Source of the DNA: Nautiliaceae bacterium
GTDB lineage: Bacteria; Campylobacterota; Campylobacteria; Campylobacterales; Nautiliaceae
Length of the DNA: 7,034 bases
Reading direction: 5' to 3'
Assembly (NCBI GenBank): GCA_027063075.1
Contig: JAMOSM010000128.1
Span: 1-7,034, forward strand
Below the pieces are notes generated by a model that was not told where the DNA came from, did no database searches, and saw only the letters and a program-made list of their open reading frames with translations. Below, piece after piece: positions 1-6,110 of the stretch. The translations under genes were made by a program, and so were the position numbers. Numbering within the stretch: position 1 is the first letter of the stretch; the number at the start of each line of letters is the position of its first letter.

Positions 1-641
1 TCTTCTTTTTCCCAAACGTGATAATCGGTTTTTCCTCTATATTTTGCAAAACTAACTCCAAGGTTTGCCCTTTTTATCTCTCCTACATAATCCTTTGCCG
101 CGTCAGAATAAAGAGCAAGTTTCTCTGCTCCCATAGTCACAGTCAAATCTGCTCTAAACGCCACAGGTCTTAAATTTCCATCTTCATCAATACCTGTTGG
201 AATATCACAAGAGAGTTTAAAAGCATCTACAAAATTCATCTTTTTAATAAGACAAGTTATCTCTTTTGGCAAATCCCTTTTCAATCCGCTTCCAAAAATT
301 GCATCTACTAAACAATCACATTTTTGATATTCACTTTTTACTTCTCCTCTAACAGCTTTAAATCTCTCAAGCTGAAGCTTACACATCTGAGACTTTGCAC
401 CAAGAGGCAAATATAAATTAACAATATAATCCCCTAAAAGCTGCCTTGCAAGAGTTATACCATCAGCTCCGTTATTTCCAGGACCTGCTACAATATTTAC
501 AACGCTTCCTTTTTTTATCCTCTTATAAATTTCAAGTGCCATCTCATAGGCAGCATGCTCCATTAAGATATCTTCTGGTAACTTATATTTTTCATAACAC
601 TTTTTATCTAAAGAATAAACTTCCCTAAAAACCGGTTTCAC
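1..641 (-). CDS. nnrE: NAD(P)H-hydrate epimerase (YjeF N-terminal domain), 5' part only
   Basis: The visible 213 codons form a YjeF_N domain. This enzyme epimerises S- and R-forms of hydrated NAD(P)H so that a partner dehydratase can restore the cofactor. Family motifs seen are LMEHAA (residues 26-31), the glycine-rich GPGNNGADG (53-61), VDAIFGSG with the conserved Asp (112-119), DIPTGID (146-152) and a TMGAEKLAL stretch (169-177). The start is a GTG at 641-639, supported by a very strong Shine-Dalgarno and by alignment of the family N-terminus right after it. The reading frame is open to base 1, so the 3' end lies outside the window. The last visible residues (TDYHVWEKE) resemble the linker to a C-terminal dehydratase domain in bifunctional Nnr proteins. 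That fusion is inferred, not seen. The GTG overlaps the comM stop by four bases (GTGA). Confidence 0.9.
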   Translation of the reverse strand, partial: MKPVFREVYSLDKKCYEKYKLPEDILMEHAAYEMALEIYKRIKKGSVVNIVAGPGNNGADGITLARQLLGDYIVNLYLPLGAKSQMCKLQLERFKAVRGEVKSEYQKCDCLVDAIFGSGLKRDLPKEITCLIKKMNFVDAFKLSCDIPTGIDEDGNLRPVAFRADLTVTMGAEKLALYSDAAKDYVGEIKRANLGVSFAKYRGKTDYHVWEKE

Positions 642-2113
642 TTTCTCCTCCTAAATTTTAATGCTTTTAAAATATCCTCTTTTTTTATCTTATCTCTTTT
701 TTGAGTGTTTGCAATGGTTTTTGAGAGTTTTAGCAAATTAAATTCACTTCTTTTACTAAGAGCAAAATTTTTAATAGCTTTTTTTATTATATCATAAGCT
801 TCATTTTCTAAGTTAAATTTATAATTTTCTTTTAAGTTTGCATTAAATTTACCTTTTTGCATCTCAAAAGCCACTAAAACCTTCTCAAACATCTCTTTAC
901 TTGAAATAGTGGAAGTATCATCATTTTCTACCATTTGATGATAAATCTCAATCCTGTCATACAAAGGCTCGCTTATTCTATTTTTATATCTTCTAATTTC
1001 AAGTTCACTGCATCTGCACTCTTTATAAGGACTTAACAAATTCCCACAAGGACACGGATTCATAGCAGCAGCAAAAATAAAATCGGTTTTATACTCTATT
1101 TTTGAATTAACCCTGCTTATTAAAACCTTCTTATCCTGAAGAGGAAGACGCAAATTTTCTAATACATCTTTTTGAAAATGGGGAAGCTCATCAAAAAAAA
1201 GCATTCCTTTATTTGCAAACGCAACCTCTCCAATCTTAGCCCCTCTGCTGCCCCCTCCAAAAATAGCGGCTTTTGTAGATGAATAATGTGGAGAGCGAAA
1301 AGGTCTAAGTGGCTTAAATTCAACTTCTTCGCCTTCCATAGCTCTTAGTTTTTCAACTTCTAAAATCTCTTCAAGACTCATAGGAGGTAAGATATAACGA
1401 AGCCTATTTATTATCATACTTTTTCCAACTCCGGCTGAACCTTCAAACAAAATATTCAAAAAACCACTCGCTGAATATAAAGCTGCTTCTTTTGCCTCTT
1501 TTTGCCCTATTACGTCACTAAAATCAAGTTCAAAATTTTCCGTATAGTAGTATTTTTTGCCATCAATTTTGATAAAAGAGTAGTTTAAAGAAGTAGTGTC
1601 TATTTTTTTTGGCAAAAATTTTTCAAATTCACTTAAATGCTCAAATGCATAAATTTCAATCCCAGGAATTTTGCTAAGTTTTTTTGCACTCTCAAGAGGT
1701 ACTATTACTTTTTTTGGTTTTAAAGAAAGAACAATCGGAAAAATAGAGTTTGTATCTTTAAGCCTTCCATCAAGCCCAAGCTCTCCAAGCACCAGATAAT
1801 TACTAAAATCAAAATCCCTGTTGTGATACAAAATACTAAGGGCTATTGGCAAATCAAAGTGGCTTCCCTCTTTTTTTAAATCTGCCGGAGAGAGATTTAT
1901 AACGATTTTTAAAGGAGGAAAAGAAAAATCGTTATTTAAAAGAGCCGATTTTACCCTCTCTTTACTTTCCTGAATAGACTGGCTTCCAAGTCCAACTATA
2001 GAAAATCCGGGCAGAGCTTTTGTAAAAGAACTCTCAACCTCTACTTTTTTAGCATTAAACCCATCAAGTGTGGCTGAAGTTATTTTTTGCGTTTTTTTAA
2101 TAGCTTTTTCCAC
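638..2113 (-). CDS. comM: ComM-type Mg-chelatase-like AAA+ ATPase (branch-migration helicase family)
   Basis: This is a 491-residue protein, close to the usual ~500 for ComM/YifB. ComM is described in Vibrio as a hexameric helicase that promotes branch migration of incoming DNA during natural transformation. The N-terminal ChlI/Lon-like domain (about 12-135) begins with the family signature SATLDGF and contains FSIVGL, ERVKSALLN and NLSPADLKKEG. The AAA+ core has Walker A GSAGVGKS (225-232), the FRSPHYSST block (272-280), Walker B MLFFDEL (304-310) and a NPCPCGN...CRC cysteine cluster (C354, C356, C366, C368). RISEPLYDRIEI (379-390) matches the arginine motif usually written RISGPLLDRID, with Glu for Gly. 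A C-terminal Mg_chelatase_C helical region follows (about 400-488). The start is taken as the GTG at 2113, which overlaps the end of def by 34 bases and has no clear Shine-Dalgarno. An ATT or ATA a few codons downstream cannot be excluded. Confidence 0.93.
   Translation of the reverse strand: MEKAIKKTQKITSATLDGFNAKKVEVESSFTKALPGFSIVGLGSQSIQESKERVKSALLNNDFSFPPLKIVINLSPADLKKEGSHFDLPIALSILYHNRDFDFSNYLVLGELGLDGRLKDTNSIFPIVLSLKPKKVIVPLESAKKLSKIPGIEIYAFEHLSEFEKFLPKKIDTTSLNYSFIKIDGKKYYYTENFELDFSDVIGQKEAKEAALYSASGFLNILFEGSAGVGKSMIINRLRYILPPMSLEEILEVEKLRAMEGEEVEFKPLRPFRSPHYSSTKAAIFGGGSRGAKIGEVAFANKGMLFFDELPHFQKDVLENLRLPLQDKKVLISRVNSKIEYKTDFIFAAAMNPCPCGNLLSPYKECRCSELEIRRYKNRISEPLYDRIEIYHQMVENDDTSTISSKEMFEKVLVAFEMQKGKFNANLKENYKFNLENEAYDIIKKAIKNFALSKRSEFNLLKLSKTIANTQKRDKIKKEDILKALKFRRRK
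645..652 (-). promoter_or_regulatory. Strong Shine-Dalgarno for the nnr GTG start, inside the comM coding region
   Basis: Read on the minus strand this is AGGAGGAG, followed by AAA and then GTG. The AGGAGG core is five bases from the start codon. It decides the GTG start at 641 and compensates for the weaker codon. The same bases encode the last arginines of ComM (AGG AGG AGA), so the site lies entirely within the upstream gene. Confidence 0.75.
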
Positions 2114-2601
2114 TCTTTTTCAAACTTTTTACGTTTTATATAATCAAGTCTTTCAATAAAAAGATGCCCGTCAAGATGGTCTGTTTCGTGCTGAAAAGCA
2201 ACACTCAAAAGCCCATCGGCATCCATAATATGCTCTTTTCCGAATCTATCAAAAAACTTAACTTTTACTTTTTCATATCTTTCAACCTCATCAAAATATT
2301 CAGGAACACTAAGACATCCTTCAGTATCCTTTTGACTTCCTTCCCAAACTAAAAATTCCGGATTTATAACCTCAATTAATGTCTCTTTGCTCTGTTTCCC
2401 ATCTTCATCCCCAAGGTCAATAATAAGTGCCCTTCTTGGAATTCCTACCTGAATAGCGGCAAGTCCAACTCCGTTTTTTGCAAGCATAGTCTCATACATA
2501 TCATCAAGCAACTTATGAAGCTCCTCATCAAACCTTTCAACAGGTTTTGAAATCTGCTTTAAAATTTTGTTTGGATATGTAACAATATCAAGTACTGCCA
2601 T
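2080..2601 (-). CDS. def: Peptide deformylase
   Basis: Metalloenzyme of 173 residues that removes the N-formyl group from initiator methionine of nascent chains at the ribosome exit. All three signature motifs are intact: motif 1 GVGLAAIQ (44-51), motif 2 EGCLS (94-98, metal ligand C96) and motif 3 HETDH (138-142, ligands H138 and H142, catalytic E139). The N-terminal VLDIVTYPNKILKQ matches the family start. The last 18 residues (156-173) are unusually basic, with 12 Lys/Arg, as expected for a tail contacting ribosomal RNA (inference from the known ribosome-binding C-terminal helix of the E. coli enzyme). The ATG overlaps the stop of the upstream GGDEF-like gene in TAATG, and a purine-rich GAGGGAGA lies about eight bases upstream. 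It shares the unit with tig and clpP. Confidence 0.97.
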   Translation of the reverse strand: MAVLDIVTYPNKILKQISKPVERFDEELHKLLDDMYETMLAKNGVGLAAIQVGIPRRALIIDLGDEDGKQSKETLIEVINPEFLVWEGSQKDTEGCLSVPEYFDEVERYEKVKVKFFDRFGKEHIMDADGLLSVAFQHETDHLDGHLFIERLDYIKRKKFEKEWKKLLKKRKK

Positions 2602-3593
2602 TAATATTCTCCCTCAATTAAATATAATTCATTCTCTTTTTCCGCTTTTTTCATAGCATTTATTGCTTTAAAAATATATTCTTGAGGTGGTCTTTCCTCT
2701 TTTATTTCAGCAATTCCTGCAACAATTTCAAGCTCTATCTCTTCACCTTCTAAAAATATTGCGGCATTTCCTATCATATCCGCAATCCTCTCAACTGTTT
2801 TTCCAGCCCCGATTCTGTCGGTATGTTTTAAAAGCATAGCAAAAACACCCTCTTTTAAATGGGCTATTTCATCGGTTCTTCTTGAAGTTTTAAGAAGTAT
2901 TTTTGCTAAACTTCTGTTTGCTAAAATTTTTCCTTTTTCAGAAAGCTTTGAAATAACACTGTCTTTTATTTTCAAAACCACAACAGAACTTATATGAGAA
3001 AATTTGTTTATAAGTTTTATCTCTTTTTCAAGAAGTTTTAAAAAATATTTTTCATTATACACCCCATACTTCGGATCAAAAAGTGAATTGTTTTCAATCT
3101 CTTTAATAAGTTCTACATTTTTAGCATATAAATTTTTAATAGCTCTATGCTCTTTTTCAAGTTTTGAATAAATCTGTTCTATTTTATTTTCTAATTTTTC
3201 AATAAGCTTTTGCATTATTTTAGGAGAAGCCGTATGATTTATCTCTTGAATTTGACTTGCTATAATATCTTTTAAAAAGTTTGTGTTTTTATAAATTAAA
3301 GCAACTCTTTGTAAAAGCTCTTTTGTATATTTAAAAGAGAGTTTTATTTTTTTCTCAAGCTCAAAATCTTTATCAAGCTCAGGAGTCTCTTCAAGAGAAA
3401 TTATTTCATAAATCTGTTTTTTAAAATCAAGAGGTTCTTCATCAAGCATATTAAAAAAATAGACTTTATAATAAATAGGAAGGGGAGGAACCCCATCTTC
3501 GATTAATTTATCAAAAACTTTTTTTGCAAACCTCTCAAGAGGAGAGGTTGGTTCATTTAAATCTTTAGTTATTGATGAATACTTATCTTCCAT
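2601..3593 (-). CDS. Degenerate GGDEF-domain protein (probably not a cyclase)
   Basis: Protein of 330 residues with no signal peptide or membrane segment visible, so probably cytoplasmic. The N-terminal helical part contains IEDGVPPLPIYYKVYF (31-46), like the 'GIPPTP..Y..YF' opening found in a class of GGDEF proteins. It is followed by a Lys/Glu-rich probable coiled coil (about 125-168). The C-terminal half starts with DPKYGVYNEKYFLKLL (173-188), the counterpart of the typical DxLTGLYNRRYF entry to a GGDEF fold, and ends with an AINAMKKAEKENELYLI segment like the usual AD.ALY.AK..GRN. The signature itself is lost: HLKEGVFAMLL (245-255) replaces RLGGDEFAILL. The first metal-binding Asp region is also altered (LKIKD). 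An RxxD (R238-D241) stands exactly five residues before the signature, the spacing of the c-di-GMP inhibitory site. Diguanylate cyclase activity is therefore unlikely, and c-di-GMP binding is possible. Both ends overlap neighbours by one base (TAATG). Its Shine-Dalgarno is weak (AGAGAAGA). Confidence 0.85.
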   Translation of the reverse strand: MEDKYSSITKDLNEPTSPLERFAKKVFDKLIEDGVPPLPIYYKVYFFNMLDEEPLDFKKQIYEIISLEETPELDKDFELEKKIKLSFKYTKELLQRVALIYKNTNFLKDIIASQIQEINHTASPKIMQKLIEKLENKIEQIYSKLEKEHRAIKNLYAKNVELIKEIENNSLFDPKYGVYNEKYFLKLLEKEIKLINKFSHISSVVVLKIKDSVISKLSEKGKILANRSLAKILLKTSRRTDEIAHLKEGVFAMLLKHTDRIGAGKTVERIADMIGNAAIFLEGEEIELEIVAGIAEIKEERPPQEYIFKAINAMKKAEKENELYLIEGEY

Positions 3594-4183
3594 TAATCTT
3601 CTCTTTTTTTAAGAACCTTGTCAATAAGACCATATTTTAACGCTTCTTCGGCACTCATAAAAAAGTCTCTTTCTGTATCTTTTTCTATTTTTCTAACGCT
3701 TTGTCCCGTATTTTCAGCTAAGATTTTATTTAGCTCTTTTTTCATTCTGAGAATCTCTTTAGCATGAATTTCTATATCTGTAGCCTGTCCCTGAGCTCCA
3801 CCTAACGGCTGATGAATCATAATTCTTGCATGAGGAAGAGCAAACCTTTTACCTTTTGCACCACTGCTAAGTAAAAACGCTCCCATACTTGCAGCCTGTC
3901 CCATGCAGATTGTCACAACATCAGGCTTTATGTAATTCATTGTATCATAAATTGCAAATCCGCTTGTTACCACTCCTCCTGGGGAATTGATATAAAGATA
4001 GATATCTTTTTCCGGGTTTTCAGCTTCTAAAAAAAGCATCTGAGCTACTATCAAACTTGCTGTATGGTCGTTAATTTCGCCTTGTAGCATAATAATTCTG
4101 TCTTTTAAAAGACGAGAGTAAATATCATAAGCCCTCTCGCCTCTTCCTGTTTTTTCAATAACAGTTGGGATTAAAATACTCAT
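3593..4183 (-). CDS. clpP: ATP-dependent Clp protease proteolytic subunit
   Basis: Complete 196-residue ClpP, the usual length. It is the serine peptidase that forms a tetradecameric barrel and degrades substrates fed by ClpX or ClpA in the cytoplasm. The catalytic triad is visible: Ser99 in GQAASMGA (95-102), His124 in MIHQPLGG (122-129) and Asp173 in ERDFFM (171-176). YINSPGG (64-70), which helps form the oxyanion hole, and the N-terminal [22 protein letters not shown] start are typical. The ATG (4183-4181) overlaps the tig stop in TAATG, and AAAGG lies six bases upstream of it. The stop overlaps the ATG of the GGDEF-like gene in the same way. No ATPase partner gene is in the window. Placement after tig is a familiar arrangement. 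Confidence 0.98.
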   Translation of the reverse strand: MSILIPTVIEKTGRGERAYDIYSRLLKDRIIMLQGEINDHTASLIVAQMLFLEAENPEKDIYLYINSPGGVVTSGFAIYDTMNYIKPDVVTICMGQAASMGAFLLSSGAKGKRFALPHARIMIHQPLGGAQGQATDIEIHAKEILRMKKELNKILAENTGQSVRKIEKDTERDFFMSAEEALKYGLIDKVLKKRED

Positions 4184-5469
4184 TATTCACCTTTAATTTT
4201 TTCCTCTAAAAGTTTATTTAGAAGTTTTTCTTGAGTTAAATTCATTTTAAGTACAGGAATTAATCCTTGTTCTTGATAATATTTAATAAGCTCCTGAGGG
4301 TTTTGACCTTGCATTAACGCCTCATAGTAAAGAATTTGAGAAAGCTCATCATCACTTACTTCAATTCCCTCTTTTTTAGCAAGAGCGTCAATAATAAATG
4401 TAAGTTTTACTCTCTCTTTTGCATCTTCAACAAATTTATCCCTAAATTCTTTAAGTTTTTCAGGGCTTTCTTGAAGTTCTTTAATCTCAGCAGGGCTTAG
4501 CTTTGCAGCTTCATTTCCTATAATAACATCAAGTTCTTGTTCTACAATATTTTCAGGTAAATCAATATCGTATTTTTCAACCAAACACTCAAGGATTTTC
4601 TCTTTTAAAGGTGCAAACGCTTCTGCTTTTTTCTTTTGAAGAATTGATTCTTTAATATATTTTTTCAAATCTTCAAGTGTTGCGTTTTCATCATTCATAT
4701 ATTTTTTAGCAAGTTCATCATTAATCTCAGCCGGCACTTTTTCTTGAATTTCTTGTAAAGTCACTTCAAATTCAGCTTCTTTTCCTGCAATCTCTTTTGC
4801 TCCGTAGTTTTCAGGAAATTTTACTTTTATTTTTCTTGTTTCTCCTATTTTCATACCAATAAGTTGGTCTTCAAAACCTTCAATAAAACTTCCGCTTCCA
4901 ATTTCAAGAGGATAAGCCTCAGCACTTCCGTTTTCCATAGGTTTTCCGTCAATATACCCTTTAAAATCAATTACTGCAATATCGCCTTTTTCTAGAGTTT
5001 CTTTTTGAGATACTTTTGTCTCACTCATACTATTAGCTATTTTTTTAAGCTCTTCTTCAATCTCTTCTTCGCTAACTTCCGGAAGAGTAACTTCAGGAAC
5101 ACATTCTTTATAAGTTTCATCAATATTTACTTCAGGTTTTGTAAATACTTTAATTTCTACTTCAATTCCATCTTCTTTTTCATCAAATTTAACAACTTGA
5201 GGTTCTCCTAAAATTTCTGCATTTTCCAGTTTTTTAATACCCTCATCTAAAATTTCTTTTACAGCCTCACTAATAGCATCTCTTTTAATCTCTTCTCCAT
5301 ACATCTTTTCAACAACTTTTAAAGGCACTTTACCTGGTCTAAATCCTTGAATTTTAGCTTTTTTTGCAATCTCTTTTGCAATTTTTTTCTTTTTCTCTTC
5401 AATAATTTTATTATCGATTTTTGCTTTAATTAAAGCATTTGCTGAATCAATTTTTTGTACTTCTATCAT
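4183..5469 (-). CDS. tig: Trigger factor, ribosome-associated chaperone and prolyl isomerase
   Basis: Complete trigger factor of 428 residues (family usually ~430) that binds at the ribosome exit tunnel and shields nascent chains. The N-terminal ribosome-binding domain carries the signature GFRPGKVP (42-49). The FKBP-type peptidyl-prolyl isomerase domain spans about 155-240, with [19 protein letters not shown] and [12 protein letters not shown]. The C-terminal helical chaperone arms follow (about 245-428). The start is placed at the ATG at 5469, not at the in-frame TTG at 5502. The ATG has AAGGGA seven bases upstream, the protein then begins MIEVQKID as in the family, and the 11-codon extension would run through the -10 element. 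It is the first gene of the leftward unit. Confidence 0.97.
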   Translation of the reverse strand: MIEVQKIDSANALIKAKIDNKIIEEKKKKIAKEIAKKAKIQGFRPGKVPLKVVEKMYGEEIKRDAISEAVKEILDEGIKKLENAEILGEPQVVKFDEKEDGIEVEIKVFTKPEVNIDETYKECVPEVTLPEVSEEEIEEELKKIANSMSETKVSQKETLEKGDIAVIDFKGYIDGKPMENGSAEAYPLEIGSGSFIEGFEDQLIGMKIGETRKIKVKFPENYGAKEIAGKEAEFEVTLQEIQEKVPAEINDELAKKYMNDENATLEDLKKYIKESILQKKKAEAFAPLKEKILECLVEKYDIDLPENIVEQELDVIIGNEAAKLSPAEIKELQESPEKLKEFRDKFVEDAKERVKLTFIIDALAKKEGIEVSDDELSQILYYEALMQGQNPQELIKYYQEQGLIPVLKMNLTQEKLLNKLLEEKIKGE

Positions 5470-5475
5470 ATAATA

Positions 5476-5481
5476 TCCCTT
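5476..5481 (-). promoter_or_regulatory. Ribosome binding site of tig
   Basis: AAGGGA on the minus strand, with seven bases between its GGG and the ATG at 5469. It selects that ATG over the upstream in-frame TTG at 5502. Confidence 0.65.
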
Positions 5482-5489
5482 TTTTAAAA

Positions 5490-5500
5490 GGTATAATACC
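5490..5500. repeat. 11-bp near-palindrome GGTAT-A-ATACC containing both divergent -10 boxes
   Basis: GGTAT and ATACC are perfect inverted repeats around one central A, in the middle of the only intergenic gap. The arms create a -10 sequence on each strand, so the simplest reading is a symmetric divergent promoter. A small operator is an alternative that the sequence does not settle. Confidence 0.6.
5492..5497 (+). promoter_or_regulatory. Predicted -10 element of the folE-fliI unit
   Basis: Perfect TATAAT on the plus strand, placing a start site near 5504 and a leader of about 28 bases before the folE ATG. No recognisable -35 lies 17 bases upstream, which is normal for Campylobacterota housekeeping promoters. 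T-rich sequence precedes the box instead. It occupies the same bases as the -10 of the divergent tig promoter. Confidence 0.6.
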
Positions 5501-5521
5501 AAAAAAGTTTACAAAACTCAA
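5493..5521 (-). promoter_or_regulatory. Predicted sigma-70 type promoter for the tig-clpP-GGDEF-def-comM-nnr unit
   Basis: On the minus strand TTGAGT (5521-5516) is followed after exactly 17 bases by TATTAT (5498-5493). These match four of six -35 and five of six -10 consensus positions. The start of transcription would fall near 5486, giving a leader of roughly 17 bases before the tig ATG. The -35 overlaps the folE ribosome binding site on the other strand. Prediction from sequence only. Confidence 0.55.
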
Positions 5522-5526
5522 AAGGA
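5520..5526 (+). promoter_or_regulatory. Ribosome binding site of folE
   Basis: AAAAGGA lies five bases before the ATG at 5532. Its final A is the first base of another in-frame ATG (5526-5528). Only the ATG at 5532 is properly spaced, so this site decides the folE start. Confidence 0.7.
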
Positions 5527-5531
5527 TGAAA

Positions 5532-6110
5532 ATGAGTGTAGATTTAAAAAAAATAGAAACAGCAGCAAAAATGATACTCGAAGCAATAGGAGAAGATATA
5601 AATAGAGAAGGTCTTGTTAAAACTCCAAAAAGAGTAGCACGTGCTTTTGAAGAGATTTGCAGCGGATATTTTAAAGACCCAAAAGAAGTATTAAACGACG
5701 CTCTTTTTGAGAGTACTAATAATGAAATGGTAGTCGTTAGAAACATTGAATTTTATTCAATGTGCGAACACCATATTTTGCCATTTTTTGGAAGGGTTCA
5801 TGTGGCTTATATTCCGGATAAAAAAGTAGTGGGACTTTCTAAAATTCCAAGAATGGTGGAAGTTTTTGCAAGACGCCTTCAAATTCAAGAACAGCTTACA
5901 GAACAAATAGCAGATGCTATAATGGAGGTTGTAAAACCAAAAGGAGTTGGAGTTGTAATTCACGCAAGGCATATGTGTATGGAGATGAGAGGCGTAAAAA
6001 CCAAACACTCATACACTTCAAGCTCAGCTCTTAGAGGCATCTTTCTTGAAGAAAAAACAAGAGAAGAGTTTTTTAATATAATAAATGCTCCAATAGATAA
6101 TCATTTCTAA
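5532..6110 (+). CDS. folE: GTP cyclohydrolase I (type I, zinc-dependent)
   Basis: Complete 192-residue enzyme that converts GTP to 7,8-dihydroneopterin triphosphate, the first step of folate synthesis and also the entry to queuosine-type pathways. [18 protein letters not shown] (26-43) is the typical N-terminal block. The zinc ligands are C78 and H81 in MCEHH and C149 in HMCME, with catalytic-type His80 and His147. [20 protein letters not shown] (101-120), [15 protein letters not shown] (157-171) and the GV(G)VVI(H)A strand are all as in the family. The frame stays open upstream to an ATG at 5439, but that extension would run antisense through the tig start and the promoter, so the ATG at 5532 is chosen on the ribosome binding site. 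The stop overlaps the fliI ATG in TAATG. Confidence 0.98.
   Translation: MSVDLKKIETAAKMILEAIGEDINREGLVKTPKRVARAFEEICSGYFKDPKEVLNDALFESTNNEMVVVRNIEFYSMCEHHILPFFGRVHVAYIPDKKVVGLSKIPRMVEVFARRLQIQEQLTEQIADAIMEVVKPKGVGVVIHARHMCMEMRGVKTKHSYTSSSALRGIFLEEKTREEFFNIINAPIDNHF

Noticed and set aside
1..60. nnr as a truncated or broken gene
   Set aside because: The frame is still open at base 1, so the missing end is a window edge and not a mutation.
446..628. Plus-strand open frame of about 60 codons at the left end
   Set aside because: It is antisense to the nnr gene, which has clear YjeF motifs across the same bases. No start signal was seen.
5470..5502. An 11-codon N-terminal extension of trigger factor from a TTG at 5502
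   Set aside because: It would run through the predicted -10 element, has no ribosome binding site, and adds residues not expected in the family. The ATG at 5469 has a good site.
5439..5531. A longer FolE starting at the ATG at 5439
   Set aside because: The extension is antisense to the tig start and covers both promoters. The AAAAGGA site positions the ATG at 5532.
5447..5746. Minus-strand open frame of about 99 codons over the start of folE
   Set aside because: It is a shadow of folE, with no ribosome binding site and no recognisable protein features.
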